From Thiohalobacter thiocyanaticus (GTDB taxonomy: Bacteria; Pseudomonadota; Gammaproteobacteria; Thiohalobacterales; Thiohalobacteraceae), in the NCBI RefSeq assembly GCF_002356355.1, contig NZ_AP018052.1, positions 2,666,001 to 2,730,000 of the forward strand: a stretch of DNA of 64,000 bases. The letters run 5' to 3'. Positions 1 to 8,068 of the stretch are shown piece after piece. Positions within the stretch are counted from its first letter, which is position 1. Each line of letters opens with the position of its first letter. Made by a program: the position numbers and the translations under genes. The notes under the pieces were generated by a model. That model made no database searches and was not told where the DNA came from. It worked only from the letters and a program-made list of their open reading frames with translations.

Positions 1-69
1 GCCTTCACCGTGTGGAGCCTGATCGCGGTCAAACGCGAATGCGGGCGCTGCGGCCGGCGGCTGCTCTAG
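1..69 (+). CDS. 3' end of an unidentified gene (partial)
   Basis: The first frame is open from the window edge to a TAG at 67-69, giving a 22-residue tail ending in CGRCGRRLL. The gene would start upstream of the window. The tail is basic and holds two cysteines spaced like half a zinc ribbon, but it is too short to assign. It would be convergent with the EAL gene. It could also be a chance reading frame. Confidence 0.25.
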   Translation, partial: AFTVWSLIAVKRECGRCGRRLL

Positions 70-75
70 CCCGGG

Positions 76-840
76 CTATTCGAACGCCGCCGCGGACAAT
101 TCGGCCGCCGCTTCGAACGCCGGCCGGGCGTACAGGAAGCCCTGCTGCAGCGCAATCCCCAGATCCAGCAACACCTGCTTCTCCTCCAGCGTCTCGATCC
201 CCTCGGCCACCAGGGTGATCTCCAGTTCCTGGCAGACATCGACAATGCCGCGAACGATGGCGCGCCGGGCCTTGTCGGCGTTGATGTTGCGCACCAGGAC
301 CATGTCCAGCTTGACGATGTCGGGCTGGAACTCGGCCAGCAGGTTCAGCCCGGAATAACCGGCGCCGAAGTCGTCGATCGCGGTCCTGAACCCGAGCCGC
401 TTGTACTCGTCGAAGATGCCGATCAGATGGGCGTGATCCTGCACCTGCTCGCCCTCCGTCACCTCGAAGATGATCCGCTCCTGCGGAAAACCGTAACGCT
501 GCGCGGCATCCAGGGTGGTCCGGATGCAGGTCTCCGGGCGGTAGATGGCATGCGGCAGGAAGTTGATCGACAGCATGCCCTCCAGGCCCAGTTGCGCGGC
601 CAGGCTGATGGCCTTGACCCGGCAGGTCTGATCGAAGCGGTAACGGTTGCGGTCGTTGACCCGGGCCAGGATCTGCCCGGCGGGTTCCTGATTCAGTCCA
701 CGCACCAGCGCCTCATGGGCGAATACCCTGCCCTGGTGCAGATCGACGATGGGCTGAAACGCCATGGTGAAGTCGAATTCGAGTGCCTTGCCCTCGACGC
801 ATTCGCGACAGCCCGGGCGGGAGAGGATTGCTTCATTCAT
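76..840 (-). CDS. EAL-domain cyclic-di-GMP phosphodiesterase
   Basis: 254 residues, essentially one stand-alone EAL domain that should hydrolyse cyclic di-GMP in the cytoplasm. The EAL signature is at residues 43-45 (HEALVRG). The other metal and catalytic residues are present: Asn93, Glu126 (FEVTE), the Asp-Asp pair at 156-157 (IDDFGAGYSG), Lys178 (IVKLD), Glu213 (AEGIE) and Gln233. It therefore looks catalytically competent. A short N-terminal segment carries a Cys-x-x-Cys pair (residues 11 and 14) but no sensor domain. It lies 23 bp downstream of a PAS histidine kinase on the same strand, so the two may be co-transcribed. What it signals to is unknown. Confidence 0.85.
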   Translation of the reverse strand: MNEAILSRPGCRECVEGKALEFDFTMAFQPIVDLHQGRVFAHEALVRGLNQEPAGQILARVNDRNRYRFDQTCRVKAISLAAQLGLEGMLSINFLPHAIYRPETCIRTTLDAAQRYGFPQERIIFEVTEGEQVQDHAHLIGIFDEYKRLGFRTAIDDFGAGYSGLNLLAEFQPDIVKLDMVLVRNINADKARRAIVRGIVDVCQELEITLVAEGIETLEEKQVLLDLGIALQQGFLYARPAFEAAAELSAAAFE

Positions 841-863
841 ACCAGGGTTCTACCAGCACGGTT

Positions 864-1967
864 TCAGCGGCTGTCGGCCGGGTCCTCGATGCGCGGCAGC
901 ACGAAATAGAAGCAGCTGCCGTGCGGCCGGTTCGGGTAATAGCCGATCTCGCCGCCGTGTTGTTCGATAATGCCGCGTGAAATCGCCAGTCCCAGACCGG
1001 TACCACTGCGGCGTTCACCCGAGCGTAGCGGCGCCTGGGCGAATTTCTGGAACAGGCGCGGCACGAAGCTCTCCGGCACGCCCTCGCCGTCGTCGCAGAC
1101 GCTGACCCGCACCCGATCATCCTGCGGCTGCAGGTCCACCCGCACCTCGCTGCCGGGCGGGGAGAAACGGGCCGCGTTGGACAGCAGATTGCCCAGCACC
1201 TGCAGCAGGCGCTGTTCGTCGGCCATGACCTGCAGATCCGCCCGCGGCGGCGCAAACACCAGCCGTACCTCATGCTGGTCGGCATAGGGCGCATTGATAT
1301 CCAGCGCCGTGCGGATGACCTGGGCCAGGGCCAGGGGCGCGAAGCTGTACGGCACGCCGCCGGAGGCGAGCTTTTCCATATCCAGCAGGTCGTTGATCAG
1401 ATACAGCAGCCGGGCGCAGTTGCGCTGGGCGATATCGACCAGTTCCAGCGCCTGTGGAGACAGTTCCGGCATCACCTGCGGATTGAGCATGCCGATGGCC
1501 CCGCGCAGCGCGGTTAGGGGGGTGCGCAACTCGTGACTGACCGTGGAGATGAACTCGTCCTTCATCGCCTCGGCCGCCACCCGCTCGGTCAGGTCGCGCT
1601 CGATGGCGGCGAAATAGCGCACCCCGCCGTCAGGATCGACCAGGGGCACGATGTTCATGTCCAGCCAGTACCTGCGCCCCGACTTGCTGTAGTTGAGTAT
1701 CTCCTCGCGCACCGGCTGGTTGCGGGCCAGGGCCTCGTGAATGCGCCGGCGGGTCGCAGGATCCGTATCCGGCCCCTGCAGAATGCGCGGGGACTTGCCC
1801 AGCACCTCCTCCGGCGTGTATTCGGTGAGATCGGTAAAGGCCCGGTTCACATACACGATGCGAGGCCCCGGCTCGTCCAGCGGCGCGACCTCGGTGACGA
1901 TCACGATATCGTTGGCGTTGGCGATGATGTCCTTGAAATCGAAATCCGGATCCAAGCTGTTCTCCAT
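864..1967 (-). CDS. PAS-domain sensor histidine kinase
   Basis: 367 residues, soluble, with no membrane segment. A PAS domain (about residues 10-130) is followed by a HisKA helix with the phospho-acceptor His145 (VSHELRTP) and a HATPase domain with the N box (NAARFSP), DDGEG and GTGLGLAIS motifs. The PAS domain has the LOV-like text LQGPDTDPAT and NYSKSGRRYW, but the photoactive cysteine position reads Ser-Pro (GKSPRILQ), so a flavin adduct is not expected. I chose the ATG at 1967. An in-frame ATG at 2024 lies inside the upstream gene's terminator hairpin. No response regulator is adjacent; the EAL protein downstream is a possible functional partner. Confidence 0.8.
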   Translation of the reverse strand: MENSLDPDFDFKDIIANANDIVIVTEVAPLDEPGPRIVYVNRAFTDLTEYTPEEVLGKSPRILQGPDTDPATRRRIHEALARNQPVREEILNYSKSGRRYWLDMNIVPLVDPDGGVRYFAAIERDLTERVAAEAMKDEFISTVSHELRTPLTALRGAIGMLNPQVMPELSPQALELVDIAQRNCARLLYLINDLLDMEKLASGGVPYSFAPLALAQVIRTALDINAPYADQHEVRLVFAPPRADLQVMADEQRLLQVLGNLLSNAARFSPPGSEVRVDLQPQDDRVRVSVCDDGEGVPESFVPRLFQKFAQAPLRSGERRSGTGLGLAISRGIIEQHGGEIGYYPNRPHGSCFYFVLPRIEDPADSR

Positions 1968-2013
1968 GCGTCGCGCGGGCTGAGGATGAGGGTGCGAGTA
2001 TCGGGCGCGCAGG

Positions 2014-2043
2014 CAAAAACGCAAGCCCGACGGGAAGCGGGCT
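2014..2043 (-). terminator. Rho-independent terminator of the NnrS gene
   Basis: On the minus strand a 6 bp stem (AGCCCG / CGGGCT, 2038-2043 with 2024-2029) is followed within three bases by TTTTT. The stem overlaps the NnrS stop codon and separates that gene from the histidine kinase. Confidence 0.6.
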
Positions 2044-3152
2044 CACCGGCGCCGGGCGGCCTGCCCCTGCAGCCACAGCCCCAGCAGCAGCGCCAGGCAC
2101 CAGAGGCCGGCCCCCGACCACAACAGCGCCGCCCTGGCCGGGGTCGCCGGCAGCGCCGCCAGCCGGACCAGGGCCGCCAGCCCCGCCAGCACCACCGCCG
2201 GGCCGAGCAGGCGCAGCCCGTCCAGCGCAAGGTGACGCTGCAGGCGCGCCGTGCGCGCCGACATCACCAGGGTGATCGTCCCCAGCGCCCCCACTGTGAG
2301 GGCGTGCAGGGCATGGCCGGGCGGCAGCACAGCGGTGATCTGCGCCAGCCCCTTGAGCGCCAGCCCGGCCGGCAGCCACAGATACCCCAGCGCCAGCGGC
2401 CACAGGTCGGCACGCCGCCACGTATAGCCCAGCTGCCAGGCGCGCGCCCGGGCCAGCGCCAGGCCCGCCGCCGCCAGGGCCATTGCCCCGGCCAGGCCTT
2501 CCAGGCCGGCCAGGTCCCCCAGCAACTGGCCCGCCATCACCGCCGCCAGGGGCAGTTCCCAGGCCCGGCGGCGGTGATCGCGCCGGGCGATGCCCCGGCG
2601 TTCCAGCCAGCCGCCCAGCGCCGCCGGCAGCACCCGGCCGGCGATCAGCAGCATCATCAGGGTGAACAGATCCACCGTCCCGAGCAGCGCCCGCTGCTGC
2701 AGCTGGGGCTGCTGCAGCACCGCCCCCAGCCACCAGAGCGCGTCCAGCACCAGCAGCAGTACCAGCAGCAGCGGCAGGATGCGGTTCTCCGGCCGCTTGG
2801 CGCCCCGCCACAGGGCCCGGCCGGCCAGCCATGCCAGCAGCGCCGGGAACGCCACGCCGGCCGGGATGGCCGCAACCGACGCCGGCGCCAGGGCGGCCGA
2901 TCGGCCCACGCCCCAGGCGGCGACCAGACCGATCAGCAGGGCGGGACGCGCCCGGGTCACCAGGAATCCCGCCGCCATCAGCATGGCATAGCCGAACAGG
3001 AGTTCATGCGCGTGCCAGAAGACGCTGCCGCCGAGACCCAGCCACAGCAGCGGCACAAGCGCGCCGAAAGCCAGCGCCAGCGGGAACAGGATGTGATGCG
3101 GCACCCGCCGAGGCCGCCCTGCCGGCCTGGGGGTCTCTATCCGTTGAGGCAT
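2043..3152 (-). CDS. NnrS family membrane protein
   Basis: 369 residues, a polytopic inner-membrane protein with about ten to twelve hydrophobic segments. The N-terminal WHAHELLFGYAMLMAAGFLV motif is the hallmark of NnrS, a haem- and copper-associated membrane protein family linked to nitric oxide stress and denitrification regulons. Several histidines in or near membrane segments (HAHE, HALHALTVG) could bind metal. The start was set at the ATG at 3152; an ATG-less extension to 3200 is possible but would reach close to the divergent gene. A terminator follows. No NO reductase or NnrR-type regulator lies in the window, so the link to NO is by family only. Confidence 0.8.
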   Translation of the reverse strand: MPQRIETPRPAGRPRRVPHHILFPLALAFGALVPLLWLGLGGSVFWHAHELLFGYAMLMAAGFLVTRARPALLIGLVAAWGVGRSAALAPASVAAIPAGVAFPALLAWLAGRALWRGAKRPENRILPLLLVLLLVLDALWWLGAVLQQPQLQQRALLGTVDLFTLMMLLIAGRVLPAALGGWLERRGIARRDHRRRAWELPLAAVMAGQLLGDLAGLEGLAGAMALAAAGLALARARAWQLGYTWRRADLWPLALGYLWLPAGLALKGLAQITAVLPPGHALHALTVGALGTITLVMSARTARLQRHLALDGLRLLGPAVVLAGLAALVRLAALPATPARAALLWSGAGLWCLALLLGLWLQGQAARRR

Positions 3153-3241
3153 GGACACAGCATAGGGTTGGCGGCGATGGCCGCAATTGATCCAGGCCAA
3201 CCCCTTGCCGCGGTCAACCGTTCCTGTAGTAGGCTAGCGCC

Positions 3242-4153
3242 ATGCACCCTGAGAGAACCAGGCCCGGGACCGCGGCACTCGCCCACGGCGAGTTCTGGCC
3301 GCGGCTGCTGGAACGCGAACGGCATGCGCTCGAGCGCGGTGCGCTGCAACCGATCGAGACGCAGCAGGCGCTGCTGGAACGCGACGGCGTCACCTGGGTG
3401 GTGCGCCAGGTATCGAGCCTGGCACGCAAGGCCAGGGACAGAGAGCGCCGGCAGACGCAGAATGATGCCGGACCGTCGAATCCCTTCCTGCCGCCCGAGG
3501 CGGATCTCACCATCGGCGCCGTCGGGCACGGGCACCTGTGCATCTTCAACAAGTTCAACGTGATCGAGCATCACATCCTGCTCGTCACCCGGGCGTTCGA
3601 GCACCAGGAATGTCTGCTCACGCCCGCGGACTTCAGCGCCCTGGCCTGGTGCATGCGCGAACGGGGCGGACTGGGCTTCTACAACGGCGGCCGGGTGGCC
3701 GGCGCCAGCCAGACGCACAAGCACCTGCAGTGGATCCCCCTGCCGCTGCTCGAGACCGGCCCGGCCGTGCCCATCGCGCCGCTGCTCGACGGGCCGGACG
3801 CGCCCGGCCGCATCGTCCGCTGTCCTGCCCTGCCGCTGCCGCATGCCTTCGTGCGCCTGGCGCCCGACGCCTTGCACGGGAACGGCGACCTGTATCACCA
3901 CTATATCGCCCTGCTGGAGGCCATCGGCATCGAGGCGCTGAGCCTCGGTGACGAGACCCGCCAGTCCGCCCCCTACAACCTGCTGCTGACCCGCGACTGG
4001 ATGCTCGCCGTGCCGCGCACCCGCGAGTGCCACGACGGCATCTCCGTCAACGCCCTGGGCTTTGCCGGCTCGCTGTTCGTGATGCAGGCCGGGCAGCTCG
4101 AGCGGATCAGGTCCAGCGGCCCGCTGGCACTGCTGCAGGCGGTAACGGACTGA
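3242..4153 (+). CDS. ATP adenylyltransferase / Ap4A phosphorylase-like
   Basis: 303 residues of the class II Ap4A phosphorylase family (HIT superfamily). Such enzymes split diadenosine tetraphosphate with phosphate to give ATP and ADP. The core FNKFNVIEHHILLVT and the histidine motif THKHLQWIPLP (His159, His161, Gln163) are the family's nucleotide-binding and catalytic elements. A C-terminal domain with SAPYNLLLTRDWML matches the family's second domain. It is transcribed divergently from nnrS from a region of under 100 bp and runs alone. Bacterial and cyanobacterial members have about this length. Confidence 0.8.
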   Translation: MHPERTRPGTAALAHGEFWPRLLERERHALERGALQPIETQQALLERDGVTWVVRQVSSLARKARDRERRQTQNDAGPSNPFLPPEADLTIGAVGHGHLCIFNKFNVIEHHILLVTRAFEHQECLLTPADFSALAWCMRERGGLGFYNGGRVAGASQTHKHLQWIPLPLLETGPAVPIAPLLDGPDAPGRIVRCPALPLPHAFVRLAPDALHGNGDLYHHYIALLEAIGIEALSLGDETRQSAPYNLLLTRDWMLAVPRTRECHDGISVNALGFAGSLFVMQAGQLERIRSSGPLALLQAVTD

Positions 4154-4167
4154 GCGCGGTCAGGAGA

Positions 4168-4410
4168 TCAGTTCTGGGCGACCCGCTTGATGTTGTCGTG
4201 GATCTTGAACAGCACGATCAGCAGTTCGCACCAGATCCGCGCACCGATCGCCCCGCCGACGATCATCGCGATACCCCCGAGGAAGCCGCCGGTCTGGCCG
4301 CTGAACATGAAACCCAGCCCCGAAATCAGCACTCCCAGCAGCAACAGCCAGTAAACCACGGTGATGATCTTGGGGGTGAGCATGCTGTCGAAGAAAAGGA
4401 TATCTTTCAT
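4168..4410 (-). CDS. DUF4282 small membrane protein
   Basis: 80 residues with two hydrophobic segments (about 12-32 and 40-62) and a charged C-terminal tail. The opening MKDILFFDSMLTPKI and the IGARIWCELLIVLFKIHDNI segment match DUF4282, a family of small membrane proteins of unknown function. The arrangement is convergent with the Ap4A phosphorylase gene, with 14 bp between them. Its role is not known. Confidence 0.75.
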   Translation of the reverse strand: MKDILFFDSMLTPKIITVVYWLLLLGVLISGLGFMFSGQTGGFLGGIAMIVGGAIGARIWCELLIVLFKIHDNIKRVAQN

Positions 4411-4464
4411 TGTTGTTTCTCCCTTATTCCCGGTTAGGTGATCTGACTCTGCACCCCCTGAAGC

Positions 4465-5100
4465 CTAGACCGTTCCAGTGGGCAATGCCAGCCGCAGCGC
4501 CAGCAGCACGAAGACGCCCCCGGCCAGCCGGTGCAGCCAGCGCTGCGTCCGGACCGATCCCGACAGCCACTCGCCCAGCCGCCCGGCCATGAGGGCAACG
4601 GCACCGAACACCAGCAGGGTCGCCGCGATGAACAGCGCCCCGAGCAGCCCCACCTGCAGCCCCACCCGGCCGTATTCAGGCACGACGAACTGCGGCAGAA
4701 ACGCCAGAAAGAACAGCGAGACCTTGGGATTGGTGAGATTCATGATAATGCCGCGACGGTACAACTGCCCCCCGGAGAGCAGGCTGGAACGCTCGCCTGC
4801 CAGGCCCGGCGCAGCCGCGGCAGCAAAGGCCTGCCAGGCAAGGTAGAGCAGATACAGGGCACCGGCGAGCCGGAGCAGGGCAAAGGCCAGCGGCGAGGCC
4901 AGCAGCAGGGCCGCCACGCCCAGGCCAACCAGAGCGGTATGCACCAGCAACCCGGTGCACAACCCCAGCACCACCAGCAGCCCGGCCCGGGCCCCGAACA
5001 ACGCCGACTGGGTGAGGACGAACAGGTTGTCCGGTCCCGGCGCCAGACCGAGCAGGACCGAGGCGGCGACAAAGGCCCCCAACTCCGGCAGGGGAATCAT
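4465..5100 (-). CDS. LysE/RhtB family amino-acid exporter
   Basis: 211 residues, six predicted membrane segments. The N-terminal signature GLAPGPDNLFVLTQS and the internal NLTNPKVSLFFLAFLPQFV are diagnostic of the LysE/RhtB (threonine and homoserine-lactone exporter) family, which exports amino acids or their derivatives by proton exchange. I chose the ATG at 5100, which places the first membrane segment at the usual distance. An upstream non-ATG extension to 5139 adds only low-complexity residues. The substrate cannot be predicted from the sequence. Confidence 0.85.
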   Translation of the reverse strand: MIPLPELGAFVAASVLLGLAPGPDNLFVLTQSALFGARAGLLVVLGLCTGLLVHTALVGLGVAALLLASPLAFALLRLAGALYLLYLAWQAFAAAAAPGLAGERSSLLSGGQLYRRGIIMNLTNPKVSLFFLAFLPQFVVPEYGRVGLQVGLLGALFIAATLLVFGAVALMAGRLGEWLSGSVRTQRWLHRLAGGVFVLLALRLALPTGTV

Positions 5101-5212
5101 GCCACCGGAGGTGCGCCCGCGCGCCGGGGCCGGACACAACGAAAGGGCCGCACCGTCAGACGGTGCAGCCCCGGACGCATGTCAGTGGACGAGCAGTCAG
5201 ACAAAGGCGCGA

Positions 5213-5629
5213 TCAGCGGTTCTGGCCCATGCCGCCGCCCTGGCCCATACCGCCACCCTTGCGCATGCCGTTGCCCTGGCCCATACCGCCGCCCTGGCCC
5301 TGGCCGTCGCCTTTGCCCATGCCCTTGCCGCTGTCGCGGGCAGGCGGCTCGTCGGGCAGGGTGACGCCGCGTTCCCGTGCGCGCATCTTCATGCGCTCAT
5401 GGTGCTCCTGGCGGATCTGCTCGCGCTCCTCGGCGGAACCGGCCGAGCGCATGCGCTGACGGTACTCGTTGCGCTCCTGCTCGGTCATCAGCTGGCTGCC
5501 GTAGACCTGCTCCTGCTGCTCGGACCGGTCCCGGACCTGGTCGCGGTCCTGATCCGCCGCGACCGCCAGCCCGGAAGACAGCAGCAGCGAGGCAGACAGC
5601 GCTGAAATCGTCAACATCTTCGTGTTCAT
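5213..5629 (-). CDS. secreted Met/Gly-rich small protein
   Basis: 138 residues. A clear Sec signal peptide (about residues 1-24, ending LAVAA) precedes a highly charged helical region rich in Glu, Arg and Gln (EERE, QEHHERMKMRARERG). The C-terminal tail repeats GKG/GQG/GGGMGQ units, rich in Gly and Met. The protein is probably periplasmic. Similar Met-rich tails can bind copper or other soft metals, but nothing here proves that. The Shine-Dalgarno AAGGAG lies seven bases before the ATG at 5629. I do not recognise a named family beyond 'periplasmic hypothetical protein'. Confidence 0.65.
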   Translation of the reverse strand: MNTKMLTISALSASLLLSSGLAVAADQDRDQVRDRSEQQEQVYGSQLMTEQERNEYRQRMRSAGSAEEREQIRQEHHERMKMRARERGVTLPDEPPARDSGKGMGKGDGQGQGGGMGQGNGMRKGGGMGQGGGMGQNR

Positions 5630-6401
5630 GACTCACTCCTTGCTCAAATATCCGGAAAATCCTGCACCGGACGTGGTACCCGTCCAGGCATCTAAAACAT
5701 AAACGAATTTCACGGGAATACCAGCCCGCTTTCCTGATGCAAATCAACCGGAGAGGATTCGGTCGCCGTCCCCTTCCCATGTGCCGCCAAGGCACAGGGC
5801 CGGCAGCGTTCAGCGGCTGGCACAGACAGCCGGGGGAGATGGCAATTGAAGGAGTGCCGGACGCCGTATTACAGAGACTGCGCATGGCAGCAGCCGTGAT
5901 CGACGTATTCGCAGCGAACGACGTGAGCGGAACATGCGTCCGGGATTAACCATTGTCAGGCTTCGAAAACGATTTCTGCCGGCATGAACGTTACGGCACC
6001 TCCATACAGCACGCCCCGGTCGCCCTTCCCTTCACATGCAAGGCTGGCAGCACGCCTGGGTACCTGCCTGGCGAACAGTGTGTTTTTCCCGGGTTTGCCA
6101 GACTCGTACGGCGCGGGCTTGCAATGAGCCGCAGCCATGACAGGATCTTCTGGGACCCCCATCTTTGGAGCACAGAAACGACAGACAAAATCCACATAAG
6201 TGCCAGGCGCAGTCACGATGACACCAGGCAGAAGCCCGCAACTCGACACGGCGTACGCCAATGGCGTCAACCGGGGCCTCGCAAATCTCGCAGAGAGTCG
6301 GCGGGAACGCCGGGAAAATCCATTTTCAATTGGCAAATCAAAGCAGCTATGCGACAACAGGAGCGAAGCTGCTTTTATTCGTCCGAGTGCTTTTTGGTTC
6401 A
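5630..6401. other. gene-poor intergenic stretch
   Basis: About 770 bp with no convincing gene. Reading frames of 149-155 codons exist on both strands over 5953-6420, but they show no family likeness and no domain. Their composition does not resemble the neighbouring genes. No tRNA, repeat or clear promoter was recognised. It separates the Met/Gly-rich gene from the PEP-CTERM gene, both on the minus strand. Confidence 0.5.
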
Positions 6402-6436
6402 GCAAAAAAAGCCCCGTTGATGAACGAGGCTTTTAA
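6402..6436 (-). terminator. Rho-independent terminator after the PEP-CTERM gene
   Basis: Minus strand: AAAAGCC-CGTT pairs with AACG-GGCTTTT around a four-base loop, followed by a run of seven T (6403-6410 on the plus strand as A). It is a near-perfect intrinsic terminator 15 bp after the PEP-CTERM stop codon. Confidence 0.85.
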
Positions 6437-6450
6437 ATATGGCCACTTGG

Positions 6451-6990
6451 TTAAGATGCTTTTCTTCTTCTCGAAAACCCTATTCCAGCCAACCCGAGCG
6501 CGAGCAATGCAATACTTGCGGGTTCCGGAACCGCAGAAACATCACCTGTCAGATCAGCAGTGCTGTTCGTTTCGGAAAACCCAACGGACCCAAGGCCAAT
6601 TGGAACATTATTGGTAACCTGCAAAGCCAATTCGTATGTTCCTGACCCTATGATTTCCGGAAAACTGTAACTGAAATCATATAATCCAAGCGCATCAGTC
6701 TGAACGAATGAAAAACTGCCGACTGTTACGGAATTAATGAGCACATCAAAATCAACAAACGCACCGCCGTTCAAACTGTTGTAATCAAGCTCAAGCGCCA
6801 GGTCGAGTGAGGTGACGCCATTTATCCCAGTGCCTGAAAAAGTTTCCTGAACGGAATGTGAAGTGAGAAAAAAATATTCCCCGGCTGATGCCGTCGATGC
6901 TGACGTGCTGCTCGGGAAGTCAACTGTAATCAATCCTGCATTTGCTGTCCCAACAAACAGGCACACAAACAGACAAACGATTTTTTTCAT
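6451..6990 (-). CDS. PEP-CTERM sorting domain protein
   Basis: 179 residues. An N-terminal signal peptide (MKKIVCLFVCLFVGTANAG) is followed by a Ser/Thr/Gly-rich exported region. The C-terminal tripartite PEP-CTERM anchor has a VPEP motif, a hydrophobic helix (IALLALGLAGIGF) and an Arg-rich tail (SRRRK). In established systems an exosortase (EpsH/XrtA) cleaves at this motif for surface or exopolysaccharide attachment. No exosortase is in the window. The ATG at 6990 has GGAG seven bases upstream; a TTG four codons earlier was not chosen. It lies just past the distal end of the integron array, is AT-rich, and could be a former cassette or an acquired gene. Confidence 0.85.
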   Translation of the reverse strand: MKKIVCLFVCLFVGTANAGLITVDFPSSTSASTASAGEYFFLTSHSVQETFSGTGINGVTSLDLALELDYNSLNGGAFVDFDVLINSVTVGSFSFVQTDALGLYDFSYSFPEIIGSGTYELALQVTNNVPIGLGSVGFSETNSTADLTGDVSAVPEPASIALLALGLAGIGFSRRRKAS

Positions 6991-7180
6991 TTTCTTCTCC
7001 AATTATTAAATGTTCTTAAGTGATCAGCCGAGCAACAATAATGCCATAACTTCAGCTTATTGTTTTTCGGATAATATTATTGGCTGCGCAGTCTGCCTTT
7101 TGCATGAGTGTAAAAATCACTGACACCTATCGGGAACAGGCTAAAAGAATTCTACACTTGACTAAGTACCAAGTTTCAAT

Positions 7181-7251
7181 GCTTACGTTCAAGCTGCGTA
7201 GCGCAATCAAAGCTCATCAATGCCCACGCCGGACTGGCTGACTTGCTAGCC
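7181..7251 (-). repeat. possible degenerate terminal attC
   Basis: At the distal end of the array, after the Cdd1-like gene, the minus strand reads GGCTAGCAAG then, about 55 bases later, GAACGTAAGC, which looks like decayed attC cores. Neither core keeps GTTAG, so it is probably inactive. It marks the end of the recognisable cassettes. Confidence 0.3.
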
Positions 7252-7569
7252 GTGTACTCGTTTATTTCGGCCTTCATTGAGTATTCTACCGTAACGGCGT
7301 TTGCGCTCTTCTGTATATGCCCACCACGGTTTAGGGATACCTCCGCCGACGTAATCAGTTATGGACATGAATATGTCCAGCACGCATGGGTCCTGGCGAG
7401 ATTCTGTGCGTTCACATAGAATTTCATAAAGCTCCCATGCGTCACGGCCTTCCAGATCCTTTGGCACACCGATTCCGATCAATTCAAGAACCTGCGCCAT
7501 TGCCGGACCTATGTTCGGAAGATCGGTAAGCTTCTTGGTTTTGGTTCTTTCGACTTTGTTCGGGTTCAT
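7246..7569 (-). CDS. helix-hairpin-helix protein of the pathogenicity-locus (Cdd1) family
   Basis: 107 residues. A helix-hairpin-helix (KLTDLPNIGPAMAQVLELIGI, about residues 13-33) is followed by the family text LYEILCERTESRQDPCVLDI and KPWWAYTEERKRRYG. This combination matches the Cdd1 'pathogenicity locus' family, also annotated as mitomycin-resistance-like protein. HhH motifs bind DNA backbones without sequence specificity. The actual function of the family is not established. The gene is the last cassette of the array, and its stop lies at the edge of a decayed attC. Confidence 0.75.
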   Translation of the reverse strand: MNPNKVERTKTKKLTDLPNIGPAMAQVLELIGIGVPKDLEGRDAWELYEILCERTESRQDPCVLDIFMSITDYVGGGIPKPWWAYTEERKRRYGRILNEGRNKRVHG

Positions 7570-7576
7570 AGATAGC

Positions 7577-7666
7577 AGCTAACGCCCCGCTAATCGTCGA
7601 GCGTTAGCGAGTCCGGTGGAGGCCACAGCTTTTGTGGCCGGAACGAATTTGAGCAGCTTGTTAGCA
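7577..7666 (-). repeat. attC site of the sugE cassette
   Basis: 90 bp imperfect palindrome with outer cores AGCTAAC (7577-7583) and GTTAGCA (7660-7666) and a strong central hairpin (GGCCACAG / CTTTTGTGGCC). It follows sugE on the minus strand and precedes the Cdd1-like cassette. Confidence 0.8.
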
Positions 7667-7667
7667 C

Positions 7668-7985
7668 TTAATGCGCCAATTTTAATGTTGCTACCCCAGC
7701 CACAATCAGCACGACGCCGAGATAACGAAGAATTGACGCCGGATCGCCGTAATACATGACCCCAACCAAGAAAGTGCCTGCCGCGCCAATTCCAGTCCAA
7801 ACAGCATATGCAGTGCCAATGGGGATTGAGCGCTGAGCGAGAAAAAGAAAGAAACCGCTCATACCCATGAACAGAACAGCAACACCAATTCCGGTCCAGC
7901 GGGTCTCTGAAATTTGTGCCATCTTAAGCCCAACGGGCCAGCCGATCTCCAACAAGCCAGCAAGCAACAAATAAAACCAACCCAC
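7668..7985 (-). CDS. sugE: SugE/Gdx-type small multidrug resistance exporter
   Basis: 105 residues, four membrane helices. The SMR family member begins VGWFYLLLAGLLEIGWPVGL, with the membrane Glu of helix 1 at residue 13 (LLEIGW) that couples proton exchange. TAYAVWTGIGAAGTFLVGV is typical of the SugE/Gdx branch, which exports guanidinium or quaternary ammonium compounds. The GTG at 7985 was chosen because GGAG lies seven bases upstream and the protein then has the standard length. An upstream reading frame would run through the attC of the previous cassette. SMR genes (qac/smr) are common in integron cassettes. Confidence 0.9.
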   Translation of the reverse strand: MGWFYLLLAGLLEIGWPVGLKMAQISETRWTGIGVAVLFMGMSGFFLFLAQRSIPIGTAYAVWTGIGAAGTFLVGVMYYGDPASILRYLGVVLIVAGVATLKLAH

Positions 7986-8003
7986 TACGAAACTCCTATT
8001 GAT

Positions 8004-8061
8004 TGCTAACGTCGCCCATAAGCCGCGCGATCTTCCTGTCGGCATGATGGGCTGGTTAGTA
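8004..8061 (-). repeat. attC site of the higBA cassette
   Basis: 58 bp imperfect palindrome with cores TGCTAAC (8004-8010) and GTTAGTA (8055-8061), and paired arms GTCGCCCAT / ATGGGCTG. It lies between higA and sugE. Confidence 0.85.
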
Positions 8062-8068
8062 CCCTTTT

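Noticed and set aside
5953-6420. Two opposed reading frames of 149-155 codons in the 5630-6401 gap
   Set aside because: No domain, no Shine-Dalgarno and no family likeness, and each mirrors the other in this GC-rich stretch.
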